DNA of 64,000 nt, taken from Scolanthus callimorphus (lineage: Eukaryota; Cnidaria; Anthozoa; Actiniaria; Edwardsiidae). Where the stretch lies: positions 30,838,532 through 30,902,531 of the forward strand of contig CM066912.1 in NCBI GenBank assembly GCA_033964015.1, written 5' to 3'. Under the pieces are notes generated by a model. It saw only the letters and a list, made by a program, of their open reading frames with translations, was not told the DNA's origin and made no database searches. Position numbers and translations under genes: made by a program. Position 1 is the stretch's first letter; each line of letters begins with the position of its first letter. Of the stretch, positions 1 to 11,314 are shown piece after piece.

Positions 1-1119
1 CGCTAAATTGCTATAAAATCGTCACTGAGTTCTGGTAAATGATGGCAAATAAAAGTAGAAGACTTACATTAAGTTGTCCTGTTGTCCTTTCCTCGTCTAG
101 AGGCGTTTAAGAGTGTTTCCGAGGGTTCCACCGGGCCCCTCTAACCAGAGGGGAAGGCTCCAAACAACAATATCGAACGCCTCGCATCGCGACCGAATTT
201 CTTCGATAAATCGCCACTCGATCGGCGCCCTAATCACACCAGGAGAACCGTCTTGCATATATCTTTCCTACAAAGCAGCGCTGTCTCGATTAAAACATCC
301 GAACACGGTGAATTTCGGTATTTTTTCCGTTGAACTTCGACAAGCCAATTTCACCGACTTGCGAAGTCAGAGGCCCTTTGGCCCCAGGAAAACCGTTGCT
401 CCAGTTACAGCGTTATCCTAGCCAGGCCTTCTGGCTTGATAGCCAGGCCTTCTGGCTTGATAGCCAGGCCTTCTCGCTTGATAGCCAATGGGGATTGTGA
501 ACGACATGCAAATTTAGCCTGCCCCTACATGTGACAGTGACTTTTTGCGAGAAGGCCTGGCTATCAAGCCAGAAGGCCTGGCTATCAAGCCAGAAGGCCT
601 GGCTAGGATAACGCTGTAACTGGAGCAACGGTTTTCCTGGGCCAAAGGGCCCCTGACTTCGCAAGTCGGTGAAATTGGCTTGTCGAAGTTGAACGGAAAA
701 AATACCGAAATTCACCGTGTTCGGATGTTTTAATCGAGACAGCGCTGCTTTGTAGGAAAGATATATGCAAGACGGTTCTCCTGGTGTGATTAGGGCGCCG
801 TTCGAGTGGCGATTTATCGAAGAAATTCGGTCGCGATGCGAGGCGTTCGATATTGTTGTTTGGAGCCTTCCCCTCTGGTTAGAGGGGCCCGGTGGAACCC
901 TCGGAAACACTCTTTAACGCCTCTAGACGAGGAAAGGACAACAGGACAACTTAATGTAAGTCTTCTACTTTTATTTGCCATCATTTACCAGAACTCAGTG
1001 ACGATTTTATAGCAATTTAGCGAGTTTTTCGATTACTCTTACACAAAGCCACATAAACACTATAAATATCGCCAAGCCAGAATATTTTTTTAACGACCAT
1101 TATACTTGGGCTGCCTGTG
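1..1119. mobile_element. Snap-back foldback DNA transposon, left end outside window
   Basis: Bases 1-484 and about 540-1022 are almost perfect reverse complements, with a loop of about 60 bases. Near the centre each arm holds three copies of a 21-base unit that contains a palindrome around AGCCAGAAGGCCTGGCT. After the right arm the sequence runs to a terminus ending in GGGCTGCCTGTG at 1119. The same terminus delimits a complete small relative at 12560-12761, so the large element is its inverted-duplication form. Each arm holds the same open frame of about 100 codons starting MFPRVPPGPSNQ. I do not recognise it as a transposase and the strand that matters is unclear. The matching left terminus must lie upstream of base 1. 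Confidence 0.8.
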
Positions 1120-1207
1120 GCTGAATACAATAATTTTCTTTAACCAAATCATAAAGTTCATAAAGTGATCTAAAATACAGTGATTTGTTAAAGAAAATTA
1201 TGTATTC
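1120..1207. repeat. Short hairpin abutting the foldback element
   Basis: GCTGAATACAATAATTTTC at 1120 is mirrored by a reverse-complement arm ending in GTATTCAGC at about 1207, with about 40 bases of loop. It starts directly at the terminus of the foldback element, so it is either a target into which that element inserted or a second small MITE. Confidence 0.6.
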
Positions 1208-1659
1208 AGCAGGCCATATCCCAGTTGCGTTTTAACCGATTCGCCTCATTGTTTGCATACAACTCTCTTTGGAGTTCGTCTTTCATTATTCGTGGACTAA
1301 AATCTAATAATTCGAAATTTTGCAAATCTGTGACGTCACACTTGAGGACTCTATTTGAATGCAGGTAACGTATGCTTTGTTCAGAAAAAGATATTGAATC
1401 GGCAAATCTATTGTTCTCGATATAATTTCATTTTCCAATTCGTGGCAGGTGTTTCTCTTGAAGTTGATGGACTTCTAGAATTGACGAAAGATTATCAAGC
1501 TCAGAGAAAGACAAAACAAATACAGTAACTCTGAAAAATAACCTAATAATCTCGTTGGAAAACATACAGAAATTAATATATTCAAATCAAGGTGAAATTC
1601 TGAATTCCCTTATACTTCGAAAGATTTTTAAAAACACTTTGCAGGAGAAAACCGAAGGA

Positions 1660-4600
1660 ATGTGGCTAAGTCGCCATTGCATTGGATTTTTGTCGACAAT
1701 TATTACTTTGCGATATTGCTGGTGCAAAGGTAGGCCAGATTTTCAAGGAGCACTTTTAAAAACTTAACATTTTATATTCTGATTATTATTATTATACCAG
1801 CATGTATTACCCCATTATATCTACAGGCTAAAATCAGCGATACAGATAATACATCAAAATTAAGCATGACAGGCGCGTAGTACCTGTACGCCAACATCGT
1901 GAAACCCCAAAAATACAACAAATATAATTTAAATGCAATTTCCCTTCCATTTATCGGCGAAATGTCGGGAGAGACACCCGGGCCGTTCTAAAAACCGTTT
2001 GTAACAACGTCTCTCCACACATCACACGCGCTCTTGTTTCGCCTTTCAGTGCGATCTCCGCGATTTTCCTCGCTCCGGATGTTGCATTTTCAAACATGTT
2101 CCAAACTTGAAACTCGATTTCCCTGCTAGCGGAGGCCTCTTTTCTCTACATTTCGCTGGCTGAGGTTGAACTGCAGAGGAAAGAGGCCTCTGCTAGTAGG
2201 GTAGAACTCACTCCCCACTATCATAATACCATGATAGTGGGGAGCAAGGTGAAAAGGAAAACAAGGGAAAACCAGCTGGAACGGCCCTAAAACCCACCCA
2301 AATGCAGGCAACGCAAGTAAGTCATATCGAGAATAATGAGAGTTTCATCGGATTTCAAGTAATTTCATCACCCCCGCCAAATACAGTAAACAAGAGTAAT
2401 TATGAAGAGACTTTTGTTTACAACCACAAATACCCAATCCACTGATATTTAGTCTGGTCTGCCTGTGACAAAATTACACGGTTATCATACCGGATTTGCA
2501 TCTCGTTTACAATAGATGTTGGAACTGCAACTCGCGCGAGAAAATGACGCAAAAATCGCGAGTGGAAACCAGCCTTAACGTACATCCTTTTCTTTGTCTT
2601 AGGCTGTAAGACAATCCATCTAGATTCTCCAGTAAATGGAAAATATCTTAAAAATCACATCGATGCCAACTTCACTGACACTTCAATAGACGTCTGCATG
2701 ATTGAATGCTTTGTGAGTGACATGTGCCAATCAATCAACTTCCAGAACTTGACGAGATTGTGTCAGCTGTCATACTCTACAAGTATTCTAGATCCTGATG
2801 ACTTGGTGAACAAAACAAATTGGATATACGTTGAAACAAAGGTATGAAACATATTCATGGCCTATTTATTTTTTATTTTTTTCCCTCCGGCTTGGAGGTA
2901 ATGTTTAGACGAGATTATTTTATCCCACGTGTCACTTTTATTTGTTTTCTACAGAGCTAGTTTAAGGTGGCTCCTCACTGCTTGAATACTTATCGTGCCT
3001 AAATAAAGTTGTTTATTTATTTATTTGTTATTATCCTTTACCACATTTATTTGTGTTAACAGAGGTTAAGTTTAAGGTTAAGCTATATTTCATTTGCGAT
3101 TGCAATTAGCTTTCTACAGAGCTTAAGGTGCCTCGTCGCTTTATAATGCCATTTGTTTTCTACAAAAATGAATGTCGCTCGTCACACGTATGTCATTTGT
3201 CACTGTCTTGGTTCATTAGTTTAAGGTGCTCGTCGCTCTATGTCATTTGTCACTGCCATTTGTTATCTACAAAGCTTAAGGTGGCTTGTCATCGTGTAAT
3301 TTGTCATTGTCATAGGTTTTCTACAAAGCTCAAAGTGACTCGTCATCGGGTGTCATTTGTCGCTGTCATTTGTTTTCTATATAGTTTAAGGTGGCTCGTC
3401 ACCGTATGTCATTTGCCACTGCCATTTGTTTTCTATATAGCTTAAGGTGGCTCGTCACCGTATGTCATTTGCCACTGTCATTTGTTTTCTATATAGCTTA
3501 AGGTGGCTCGTCACCGTATGTCATTTGCCACTGTCATTTATTTTCTATATAGCTTAACGTGGCTCGTCGCCCTATGTAATTTGTCACTGTCATTTGTCTT
3601 CTACAGAGGTTTTAAGTGGCTCGTCGCCTTTATGTTATTTGTCACTACCGTTTGTTTTCTGCAGAATGATTGCAAGTCGAATTCTTGTCCATCTAACAAA
3701 GTTTGCAAAGCAAATATTTCAAGCGAGGGTTTTACGTGCGAGCGATTTTGTGGTCCTGCGGGAACCCCGGGTCGCAAAAACGGTAAGCAATGAAAATAAT
3801 AAATTGTTCCAACTTTGCTTCTTTTTTATAACCATCCATGGGAAAAGCTGAAATTCCCATGGTAGAATTGGAATTGTTCGGATTTCCCATGGCAGTCCAT
3901 AATATGATTTTCGGACACTCCCACAGCTTTTCCCACGGATGGGTTTCTACGTACAGAAATTCCCTGTGTAATTAGCAGCATTTCTCTGACTAGACAATCG
4001 AATTTGATGCTGTATTTAGTAAGGACACCAAAATGATTGATTAAGAAAAGTGTCTGGTATCTCACCATTGTACTCGCTTTACAGCAGATTTCAGATGACA
4101 GTCCTGAAAGTAAACGCAATTATGTAATCACTAGCCAGTCAGGAACAAGAGTAATTACAACTTGCTGTTGGATGGTTTTCAGCCCAGCCAATCAGGAGCC
4201 GAACCATAGTCACACAATTGCTCTCGAATTTGATTGGCTAGTAATTCCTTACTTGTAATTAGTTCGCAATTTGATTGGTTGATAGAAATAAGCAGCCAAT
4301 GAGAAAGCAAATCAATCGCAAACACAATTAAATCACGACAGTCATCTAAAATCCGCTCTAGTTTGTTTGCAATTGACCAAATTGGCTTTATAAATAGGTA
4401 CAGGAAAAACCTGCAAGGATTACAATTTGTGTGGAAAACCGAGTGGATTGTATGAGATTACATGGGCAGATCATATTAAGCTCCAGGTAAATCATACATT
4501 TTGTATAATATCCATTGAACCAACCAGGCAGAAGCATGAAACTCACTCCTATACAGCTATTTCAATGAACTATCGGCCTTGGAATTGGAACTGTGAGCGC

Positions 4601-6265
4601 CTAGGAATATGCGGCCAGACCGCTTACTTGATAAAAGCTCAATGGTCTGGCTGCTTAGTTCCACAAAGAGCTGTGTAATAAAGGTAGTAAAATGTCCAGT
4701 AGTTATTTAATAACACCCGTGCTCAAACAGGAGCTTTGCGGTCTGGGCGCGTACGGCTACAAACAACGTTCATTCGGCAAACAAAAAATGAATTGGAGTT
4801 TGCTTGCCTTCGTGTCAATCGTGGTTTGTTGTCCAATGCAACATAGTTTTATTTGTTGTCATTTTAGACCCCGTTTACACGATTCCGGACGGATTTTGAA
4901 CGGGCGAATTTTGTACCTGGAACACCTGTATACACGGTACCGTGCAAGTTTTGTTCCACATTACCCCGGTGTTTACACGGGCCCGTGCAACTGAACTAAC
5001 ACGAATATGGCTTCTTCAGTCTCGTTCTCTGATTGGTTGAAGGTTGAATAATAACTTAGCATCCTCGCCTGAAGAGGGCTAGTTTCCAGGCCATTACCGT
5101 GGAACTGTGCAAAAACTTGCACGGTTCCGGTGTTTACACGGGTCCGGTACGAAAACGGAACCGTACCGGTCAAAAGCTGTACCTGCCTTTTGCAGGTCCC
5201 AAACTTGCACACTTTGCCGTGCAAAAATTCGTCCAGTTCCACCGGACCCGTGTGAACAGAAGCCGCAAGTGGGTCAGAATTCGCGCGGTCAAAAATTCGT
5301 CCGGACCCGTGTAACCGGGGTCTTAGTTCCGGGGTGCTTCACCATAACATAAGGCCTGGATACACCGCCCTTGGTAGCTACGCCATTTGACGACCTGCTC
5401 CAAAAGAATGAGATAACACCATTTTAAAACCATATGAGCAAAACAAAATAAATTACTACTCTCACGCGTTTCTTTAATTATTTGTCCGGCTTTAGGTCTA
5501 CTGTAACCAGCATGCAGCAGGCGGTGGATGGACGACGATTCAGCGCAGACTCGACGGATCCGTTGATTTCTATCGCGGGTGGCAGGACTACAAGAACGGG
5601 TTTGGGAACCTTGGTGGCGAGTTCTGGTTAGGTCTCGATAACATTCATCGCTTGACAACAGCGTTTAACATGAGTTTGAGGGTGGAGCTGGTAGACACGG
5701 ACGGAAACATGTCTTATGCTGAGTATACGACGTTTGTTGTGGCGGGAGAACAGGACAACTATCGACTGAGCGTCAATGGCTTCTCAGGTGAGTGTCAGAC
5801 GGGATGGAAGGACGAACGGAGGGACGGAGGGACGGAGGGACGGAGGGACGGAGGGACGGAGGGACGGAGGAACGGAGGGACGGAGGGACGGAGGGACGGA
5901 GGGACGGAGGGACGGAGGCGACGGAGGGACGGAGGGGGACGGATGGACGGCTGGATGGATAACGGTCACCCAGCTAACGATGTAATGTTCTCTATTTTAC
6001 AGGAACAGCCGGTGATTCCCTTGCTGTACACAACGGCTATCCATTTAGTACGAAGGACAGGGACAACGATATCTGGCCCAGTAACTGTGCTGTGACATTC
6101 AAGGGAGCTTGGTGGTATCATGAATGCCATTATTCAAACTTGAACGGTCTTTATCTAAACGGTTCCCATACTTCTCAATTCGCTATAGGCATTAATTGGC
6201 AGACTTGGAAAGGTAACTATTATTCGGCAATGCGTGCCGAGATGATGTTACGACCTTCAGCATAG
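1660..6265 (+). CDS. Secreted PAN/EGF-like/fibrinogen C-domain protein, paralogue 1
   Basis: Six exons: 1660-1729, 2603-2841, 3665-3782, 4398-4486, 5496-5787, 6003-6265. All introns are GT-AG, phases agree, and the coding total is 1071 bases (356 aa). Exon 1 gives a short hydrophobic signal peptide ending WCK. Exon 2 is a PAN/apple-type module (CKTIHLD..., five Cys). Exon 3 is a short EGF-like segment (NDCKSNSC...FTCERFCG). Exons 4-6 make a fibrinogen C-terminal domain: [45 protein letters not shown] (calcium-site residues and Cys), [15 protein letters not shown] and the final AEMMLRP. Start chosen at ATG 1660 because the hydrophobic stretch begins there and paralogue 2 matches; an in-frame ATG at 1555 exists. 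Such proteins (ficolin, tachylectin-5 type) bind acetylated sugars or other ligands outside the cell; the actual ligand is unknown. Confidence 0.9.
2127..2250. repeat. Two hairpins in intron 1 of paralogue 1
   Basis: CTAGCGGAGGCCTCTTTTCT at about 2127 pairs with AGAAAGAGGCCTCTGCTAG-type sequence ending about 2204. A second perfect hairpin, CTCCCCACTATCAT / ATGATAGTGGGGAG, follows at about 2213-2246. They look like remnants of inverted-repeat elements. The rest of intron 1 (1730-2602) shows nothing I can name. Confidence 0.55.
3107..3664 (+). repeat. Minisatellite of about 57 bases carrying 3' splice-site-like motifs
   Basis: About ten degenerate copies of a 57-base unit fill the end of intron 2. 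Each unit has a form of TTTGTTTTCTACAGAGCTTA followed by AGGTGGCTCGTCNC and GTCATTTGTCACTGTCATT. Starts are seen near 3114, 3157, 3260, 3316, 3374, 3430, 3488, 3541, 3596, and the last unit merges with the true acceptor TTTGTTTTCTGCAG at 3651-3664. A further diverged unit lies at about 2942. Several units keep a usable CAG or TAG. Confidence 0.8.
3830..3985. repeat. Dispersed repeat rich in TTCCCATGG, second copy at 57905-58035
   Basis: In intron 3 of paralogue 1, several copies of TTTCCCATGG or its complement are followed by TTCTACGTACAGAAATTCCCTG. A matching arrangement (AGCTTTTCCCATGGATG, then TGTAGAAATTCCCTGTG) lies in an ERLIN intron at 57905-58035. This is a non-autonomous dispersed repeat. 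Confidence 0.6.
4083..4356. mobile_element. MITE-like inverted repeat with CCAAT boxes
   Basis: GCAGATTTCAGATGACAGTC near 4084 is mirrored by GACAGTCATCTAAAATCCGC ending 4356. The interior has several AGCCAATCAG-type and ATTGGCT-type motifs. Related CCAAT-rich fragments occur near 24710-24790 and 60645-60720. Confidence 0.6.
4866..5323. mobile_element. MITE with AGACCCCGTTTACACG ends
   Basis: The ends AGACCCCGTTTACACG and CGTGTAACCGGGGTCT are imperfect inverted repeats. The interior contains repeated GTTTACACGGG(C/T)CCG and GTGCAA blocks and many short palindromes. It lies in intron 4 of paralogue 1 (4487-5495). The elements at 45822-46185 and 46351-46579 have the same style of terminus. Confidence 0.7.
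5813..5945 (+). repeat. Minisatellite with 8-base unit GGGACGGA
   Basis: About 15 copies of GGGACGGA lie in intron 5 of paralogue 1 (5788-6002), within 30 bases of the donor. No frame is interrupted by a stop because the unit encodes a periodic R-D-G-G-T-E-G-R string. Intron 5 is 215 bases, so its retention would shift the frame of exon 6. Confidence 0.85.
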
Positions 6266-6606
6266 AATTCAGTCTCACAAAAGGATCGACTTCAAGATTC
6301 GAGTCGACAAATTTCACAGCATGAAACTTTAGCTAACTCTGTGCATGTTTAAGAACGTCTGGACGCTGATTGCCAAATGTCATTGACTTATTCATCCTAC
6401 ACGAATAATACAGAGGACTTGTAGGCTAATTTTCACTCAGCCAGTATCTTCCACGAAGCACTCAAAAGAACATTTGTAAAGTAGGTGAAATCCGATGAAA
6501 TCCTTTGACCATAATTTTCTCTTGGAGCACAGCATACAAAACAAGACCTCAGTGAATTTGAAGTGCATAGCTGGTTTTAGGTTGTAAAAAATAAAAATTA
6601 CTGGAA

Positions 6607-6612
6607 AATAAA
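6607..6612 (+). promoter_or_regulatory. Candidate poly(A) signal of paralogue 1
   Basis: AATAAA lies about 340 bases after the stop codon at 6263-6265. No other strong candidate is closer. Confidence 0.4.
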
Positions 6613-6644
6613 TGACGCGTAAGGGGCAAAATACCAAGCCTCTC

Positions 6645-6690
6645 CTTGTAGCTATCTATCTATCAAAATATAGATAGATAGATAGATTTT
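6645..6690. repeat. GATA/TATC microsatellite forming a hairpin
   Basis: TAGCTATCTATCTATC is followed after a short spacer by ATAGATAGATAGATAGAT, so the two halves are complementary. Confidence 0.8.
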
Positions 6691-6996
6691 TCTATTAAAG
6701 CGCATTGAACCCGAGGGTACATTGGTGTTTGTGACTCTAGTTGATTTTAAAAGAAAAAGGGGTGCCAAAACGCGCGGTCTCTCCAAACCCTGACCCTATC
6801 AGAAACCATCAGAAAACGTTTTTTATACCCTATCATAGACCTACAGAAAAAAGTGTATACCTTACCACAGACCTGAAGTAAGTCACCAGCGTGGCCCAGT
6901 TGGTCGCGATCGAAGCGGAATTGTTAATCATGTAGGTTTTAAAATTTAAAATGTCTTTTAATATCACTATAAATGCGACACCGCAACTTTCATCAA

Positions 6997-7180
6997 TCTC
7001 GTACCCAGACGCTTTCTTTTTAGGGCGCGCAAAGATTTGTGGGATAGTTTTAGCAGGGCGCGCAGGGAGTTATGGGATACTTTTAAATAACAGGCCGCGC
7101 AGAGAATTACTCATTCCCAGTCCCGACGCCTCCAAAATAATCACCGCAAGAGACGCAAAATAAACCGTCTGGGTACGAGA
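6997..7180. mobile_element. MITE with CTCGTACCCAGACG ends
   Basis: TCTCGTACCCAGACG at 6997 and CGTCTGGGTACGAGA ending 7180 are perfect inverted repeats. Inside are three GGGCGCGCA-type blocks. The element at 15219-15481 shares the GTACCCAG end and the GCGCGC blocks. Confidence 0.8.
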
Positions 7181-7740
7181 ATAAACTTTGATTCGACATT
7201 AATTGTTTGTAGGGTAGCCATGTGAAAACTTTGAAATACATTACTGGGTCGATCTACCTTAAATAAAATTATAACCATAGTTTAGCCCACGATATACCGC
7301 CTTAAATGAGGTATCACGTGTCAAGATATGACTATTTTTCGTCACTCTATGCCTTTTAACGAAAAGTACCCCGGTGTTCCGTAACCTAAATTTGCCCAAT
7401 TATTCCCCCAAATTCAAGTTCAGGTGATTTGTGTTTTTTATTAATAATTTATCCACCGTCCGAGCAAACTAGTATGCTAATGTATGCATAGCATAGCGAA
7501 GAAGATGAAAGGACTAAATCTGCAAATAATTCAAATAATACCAATCGTAGAAACCCTGGTGAGCGCCGTTTGCCTCAATATACGTGCCGATTGTTGGCTT
7601 AATTTGAAATACTGGGTTCACATAGGTCATGTACCACCCCCACGATTTCCCGCCTTGACTTGGACGATCATCATGATGGTCAGCGGTAATCCGCGCGAGA
7701 GTCGCTTTTTGTTTACAAAAAATTCTAGAAGGCAATGCCA

Positions 7741-7815
7741 ATGGCGGATAGATTCTCGATGGAAGAAGTTGTTCAACTCTTCGCCTGCGATGATGAGGAG
7801 GGAGAGAAAGAGTAA
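7741..7815 (+). CDS. Very short ORF, possible first exon or relic
   Basis: An ATG in a good context (CCAATGGCGG) opens MADRFSMEEVVQLFACDDEE... and stops after 24 residues. Acidic N-termini of this kind occur in some transposase-derived proteins, but nothing recognisable follows. Two more coding-like pieces lie downstream in other frames (7822-7878, and 7880-7981 ending at a GTAAAT donor-like site). Upstream, at 7631-7655, is a block also found in front of the candidate gene at 11315-11929. A broken gene, a relic, or chance are all possible. Confidence 0.2.
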   Translation: MADRFSMEEVVQLFACDDEEGEKE

Positions 7816-7983
7816 TATAAGCTGACAGAGTGATTGAGGACCTTCTCAGCGAAAACCTCGTTCAAATAATCTCTTTTTGAAGATGTTGGACGGAAGATTT
7901 TGCGACTTCTTGTCCACAATGCTCGAGTTCGAACGGCTAGAAGACAGGCCGAGAAGACATGCATTCAACAGAGCGATCAAACG

Positions 7984-10900
7984 GTAAATCAATACTTTCT
8001 GTTTCGTTCATTTAACGTTATGTAAAAGTACTTCTAGTTCTGTGTTCACCTCTAGCTACTGCACGTCCGCTGTCCAGCTCGACCATACTAGAAGTCCTGT
8101 AAATAATTACTGCTTTTGTACTTTTTACTGTTCGCAGATAAAAGGCAGCACTTTGGCTGAGAAAAATAATCTCGAAGAATAACACGGCAGCTCCAATAGA
8201 AGAATGGTAAAAGCTGACAAAGACTTCACTGAGCCTGGATGCTATATGGAATCAAACAGAAATGGAGAAGTGATTTCTTTCACCTCTCGTCTAGGTCCTT
8301 AGTTTTAAGGTACAAAGAAAACTTTCTCTCAAAAACTTCCCTAATACATGTACACTAAAACACTACACTTGTTTGCAAAGAAATTATTATGTTTGTATGT
8401 TTTTTTCTAGAGAACAAAAGATATAACTTTGTATTTCTCAGAGCCATGTTTATGCGAAGAATGTAAGCGAGTATGTTTTAACTTGTCTGATGTTGTTGCT
8501 GCTTTATCTCATTGATCAGGATACAGGAGGAAATGAAGCAATGACATACACAATTTAGACTCCAAAAAAGTTTTTCTTTACCATGTTTGCCTTTGGTGAC
8601 AAAGGTCAACAACAAATATAAAAAACTAGCTTGCTTTTTGAAACTAGCATCCCAAGAAACAAATACAAATATGCACTAATCAGACATCATTTTGTTTCAT
8701 TTAAAAGGGTTTTCTCCTTGTTCACTGGGAAGTATATGGGGAGATGAGGGAATCTTTCTGCCGTAAACTACAATAGAACAAATCTGGGCACTTTGTGAAG
8801 TTGCTGGTCAGCCGTCATGAGAAAGAGATTTGCCCTTATGTATAGGCAATGCTCAGGACAGCCTACAATTTTCCCCATCATAACTGTGATCTGTAACCTG
8901 TCACCAGTTTATTTTAATTTTCAGCAGTTTTAGAGCTTATTGTACAGGTCAGATTTAAAAAATATTTTTTGTGTGGAATTTTTTAGCACAAGAAAAAGAA
9001 ATTGATAGCCAGTGGCCTGTAGCTGTGTAGTCATTGCATTTACTAAAACAAAGCAAAATCCAAGTCTATTCTGTGTGTAGTCATAAAAAAGGCCACTGCT
9101 GCTAGAGGAAGATCCGGCTGATCCAGCAGTGGCATATTTTGGTTCCTTTGTAAGGCACTTGATAGAGTACTTATTATTGATGATGATTGACTGGGCAACT
9201 GGGAAAAACATTATTTGAGCTTTATGTCACTAATTACTTGAGATACAATGTACTTTCCAGTCTTGCAAAATGCCAAGCAATATTAAATAGGAACAAAGGG
9301 AAGTTCTAACTGAATATAAGTGATCTGCTATCTGATAACATCTACTCTGCCCTAAGAGTGGTGGGGACCTCTGGGAAGTGTTAAATCTTGAAATTCTCAG
9401 GGTCAGTGTAACATGTGCCCTCATGTCAGGGCTTTGAGTTCTGGCCTGGTTGCCATGGTCATATAGTAATAACCTGCATATAAGAACCTACAGGATTTAG
9501 CGGGATTTAGCCTAAACAGTTTCTTAGATAAGCAAATTCTTAAAATAGGTTCTTATAGTTTCATGAATTTATATGCTATAAAAAAATAAATACTTGAGGA
9601 ACACAGACAGAGTACTTACTGTAAGCATGGAAGAACCAAAATTTTTACTATAATTTCAGGATCATAATTCATCAGTTTCTACCTAATTCACTTTTACAGC
9701 AGCTCCACTGATAAGAACCTAACTTAAAATTTTATGTGTAGTAAACAAATTAGCCTAACAGGTTCTTATAGCAGGCTTTTACTCACTTTTTTTCTCTGGT
9801 GAATTCTTTAATTACAACTAGGCTTGCTTTCTCAAGCAATAAAAGGTGAGAAGATATCAAAAGTAAGTACTTATGAAAAGATCTAATTAAGATTTTTATA
9901 AGAGTAATGAATATACAGCTGATCTAGTTTTCCATGTTTCAACAAGTATTATGGATAAAAACATTAGAATTGTCAAGCAAAACTTATCTTGCCTGAGGCT
10001 AAAGACAGAAATAATTTTCTAGAATAAAAAAGTCCAGGTGTACACTGCTTTTGGTAAATGTGGAACATCTAAAAAATCTTTCAAACCATCTCTTAGAAAA
10101 GTGTGTGCTGCATTTTCTGGTAGTTGTGCAATATGGCTTGGGAGTTCTTGATAAAGAAGAGGGAATGGGCTTCATCACCATAGTGATTGCTGTAAAACTA
10201 AAAAAAAGTAATTTTGCACTGTGTCTGAAAGCTGAGGACAAAGCCAAATAGAATTATATACTTTTTTATAAACCAGGAAATAAAAAGTGTGATTCAAGAA
10301 TTTATTAATACCCTTCCCATGGAAGGGATTTGAGATAATGATCTTTCTGGAATTTGCAGTGAAAAATACAGTGAATGTACATGAGAAATAAATCCACAGG
10401 GATTCACACATTTCAGCTCTGTAAATATCTGATGCCGCCCATCCAGTTTTACAGTCAACATTCTTGGGAACCGTTGAATATCATAGCATTCAACTCAAGC
10501 TCATTGGTTTAGTGATTTGAAGCAAGCAGTCCATGTGACTTTCTTAGAAACATTAAATACATTTTATTATACATATTATTATTTTCTTGACCCCATTATC
10601 CTAGATCTGTTGTCTATGTCATCTTATGAGCTGAGCTATTATTTTCTTTCTTTTATGTTCATTTTTGTCATTCCTTTTTGGTTTTGCTGACCAAGTTGCT
10701 GGTTCTACTGTGTGCATGGTAGGGTTTGCCTTTGTAGAACTGTTCTCTCTCCAATATTAACTTCTTTTTCTCCCATATCATTATGTAAATCTTGATCCCC
10801 CTTGTTCTCATATTTCTGGTATAATGGCCACTCTTTGGGATGAAATCTGCAGAATATCCTTTGTACTAGCCACACCCCCTTCAAAAAGATCTGCATCCAC

Positions 10901-11314
10901 CAACTGCATTAATACATTCTGCTACCTGGAGAAATACCAGATGTTTTAAATTGATGAGCAAAATTGTGAAGAAAGAAATACACTTCACTGGTTAACAGTT
11001 CCACTCTAATTTGTTTGCATAATAAGGAACAATTATCAAGGTGAGGAAATTCCATTCACCACAGTATTATGAACTTGTATGAACCCTGGGTACCTGGGTA
11101 TGAATTCAGGGCACAATAAGAGTGTGACTACCTACAATTGTATTAGAGAAGCTATATAATTATTTAGCAAACTAAACCTTCCTGTACTACTCTGAGTACT
11201 TCAAAAGAAAAATGTAGATAATTATATAAGTAACAAGTGTAATAATATTTTTGATGGTTTGATATTTGCACGCATGCATGCAGACTACATTTCACTGTCT
11301 GTAAAATTTCTTCT
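7984..11314. other. A+T-rich intergenic stretch without recognised gene
   Basis: I find no ORF with family-like features and no consistent exon chain on either strand. The longest frames (minus 8930-9211, 9230-9424, 9999-10247, 10175-10411, 10705-10896) have composition like their surroundings. The only repeat I can name here is the one at 9480-9785. Confidence 0.5.
9480..9785 (-). repeat. Dispersed repeat with AAGAACCTA / TAGGTTCTTA ends
   Basis: Several copies of TAAGAACCTA and its complement TAGGTTCTTATA surround sequence containing TTTACAGCAGCTCCACTGAT. The same segments occur in the opposite orientation at about 39705-40120, where a TTAA-type MITE has inserted between them. Confidence 0.65.

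Noticed and set aside
413..910. A 165-codon minus-strand frame and its partner at 113-421.
   Set aside because: They are the two arms of one inverted repeat, so the same frame appears twice; nothing in it resembles a transposase or other known protein.
5652..6095. A 147-codon plus-strand frame with an RRDGGTEG repeat, which looks like a repetitive protein.
   Set aside because: It is exon 5 of the fibrinogen gene read through the GGGACGGA minisatellite of intron 5 and then exon 6 in the wrong frame.
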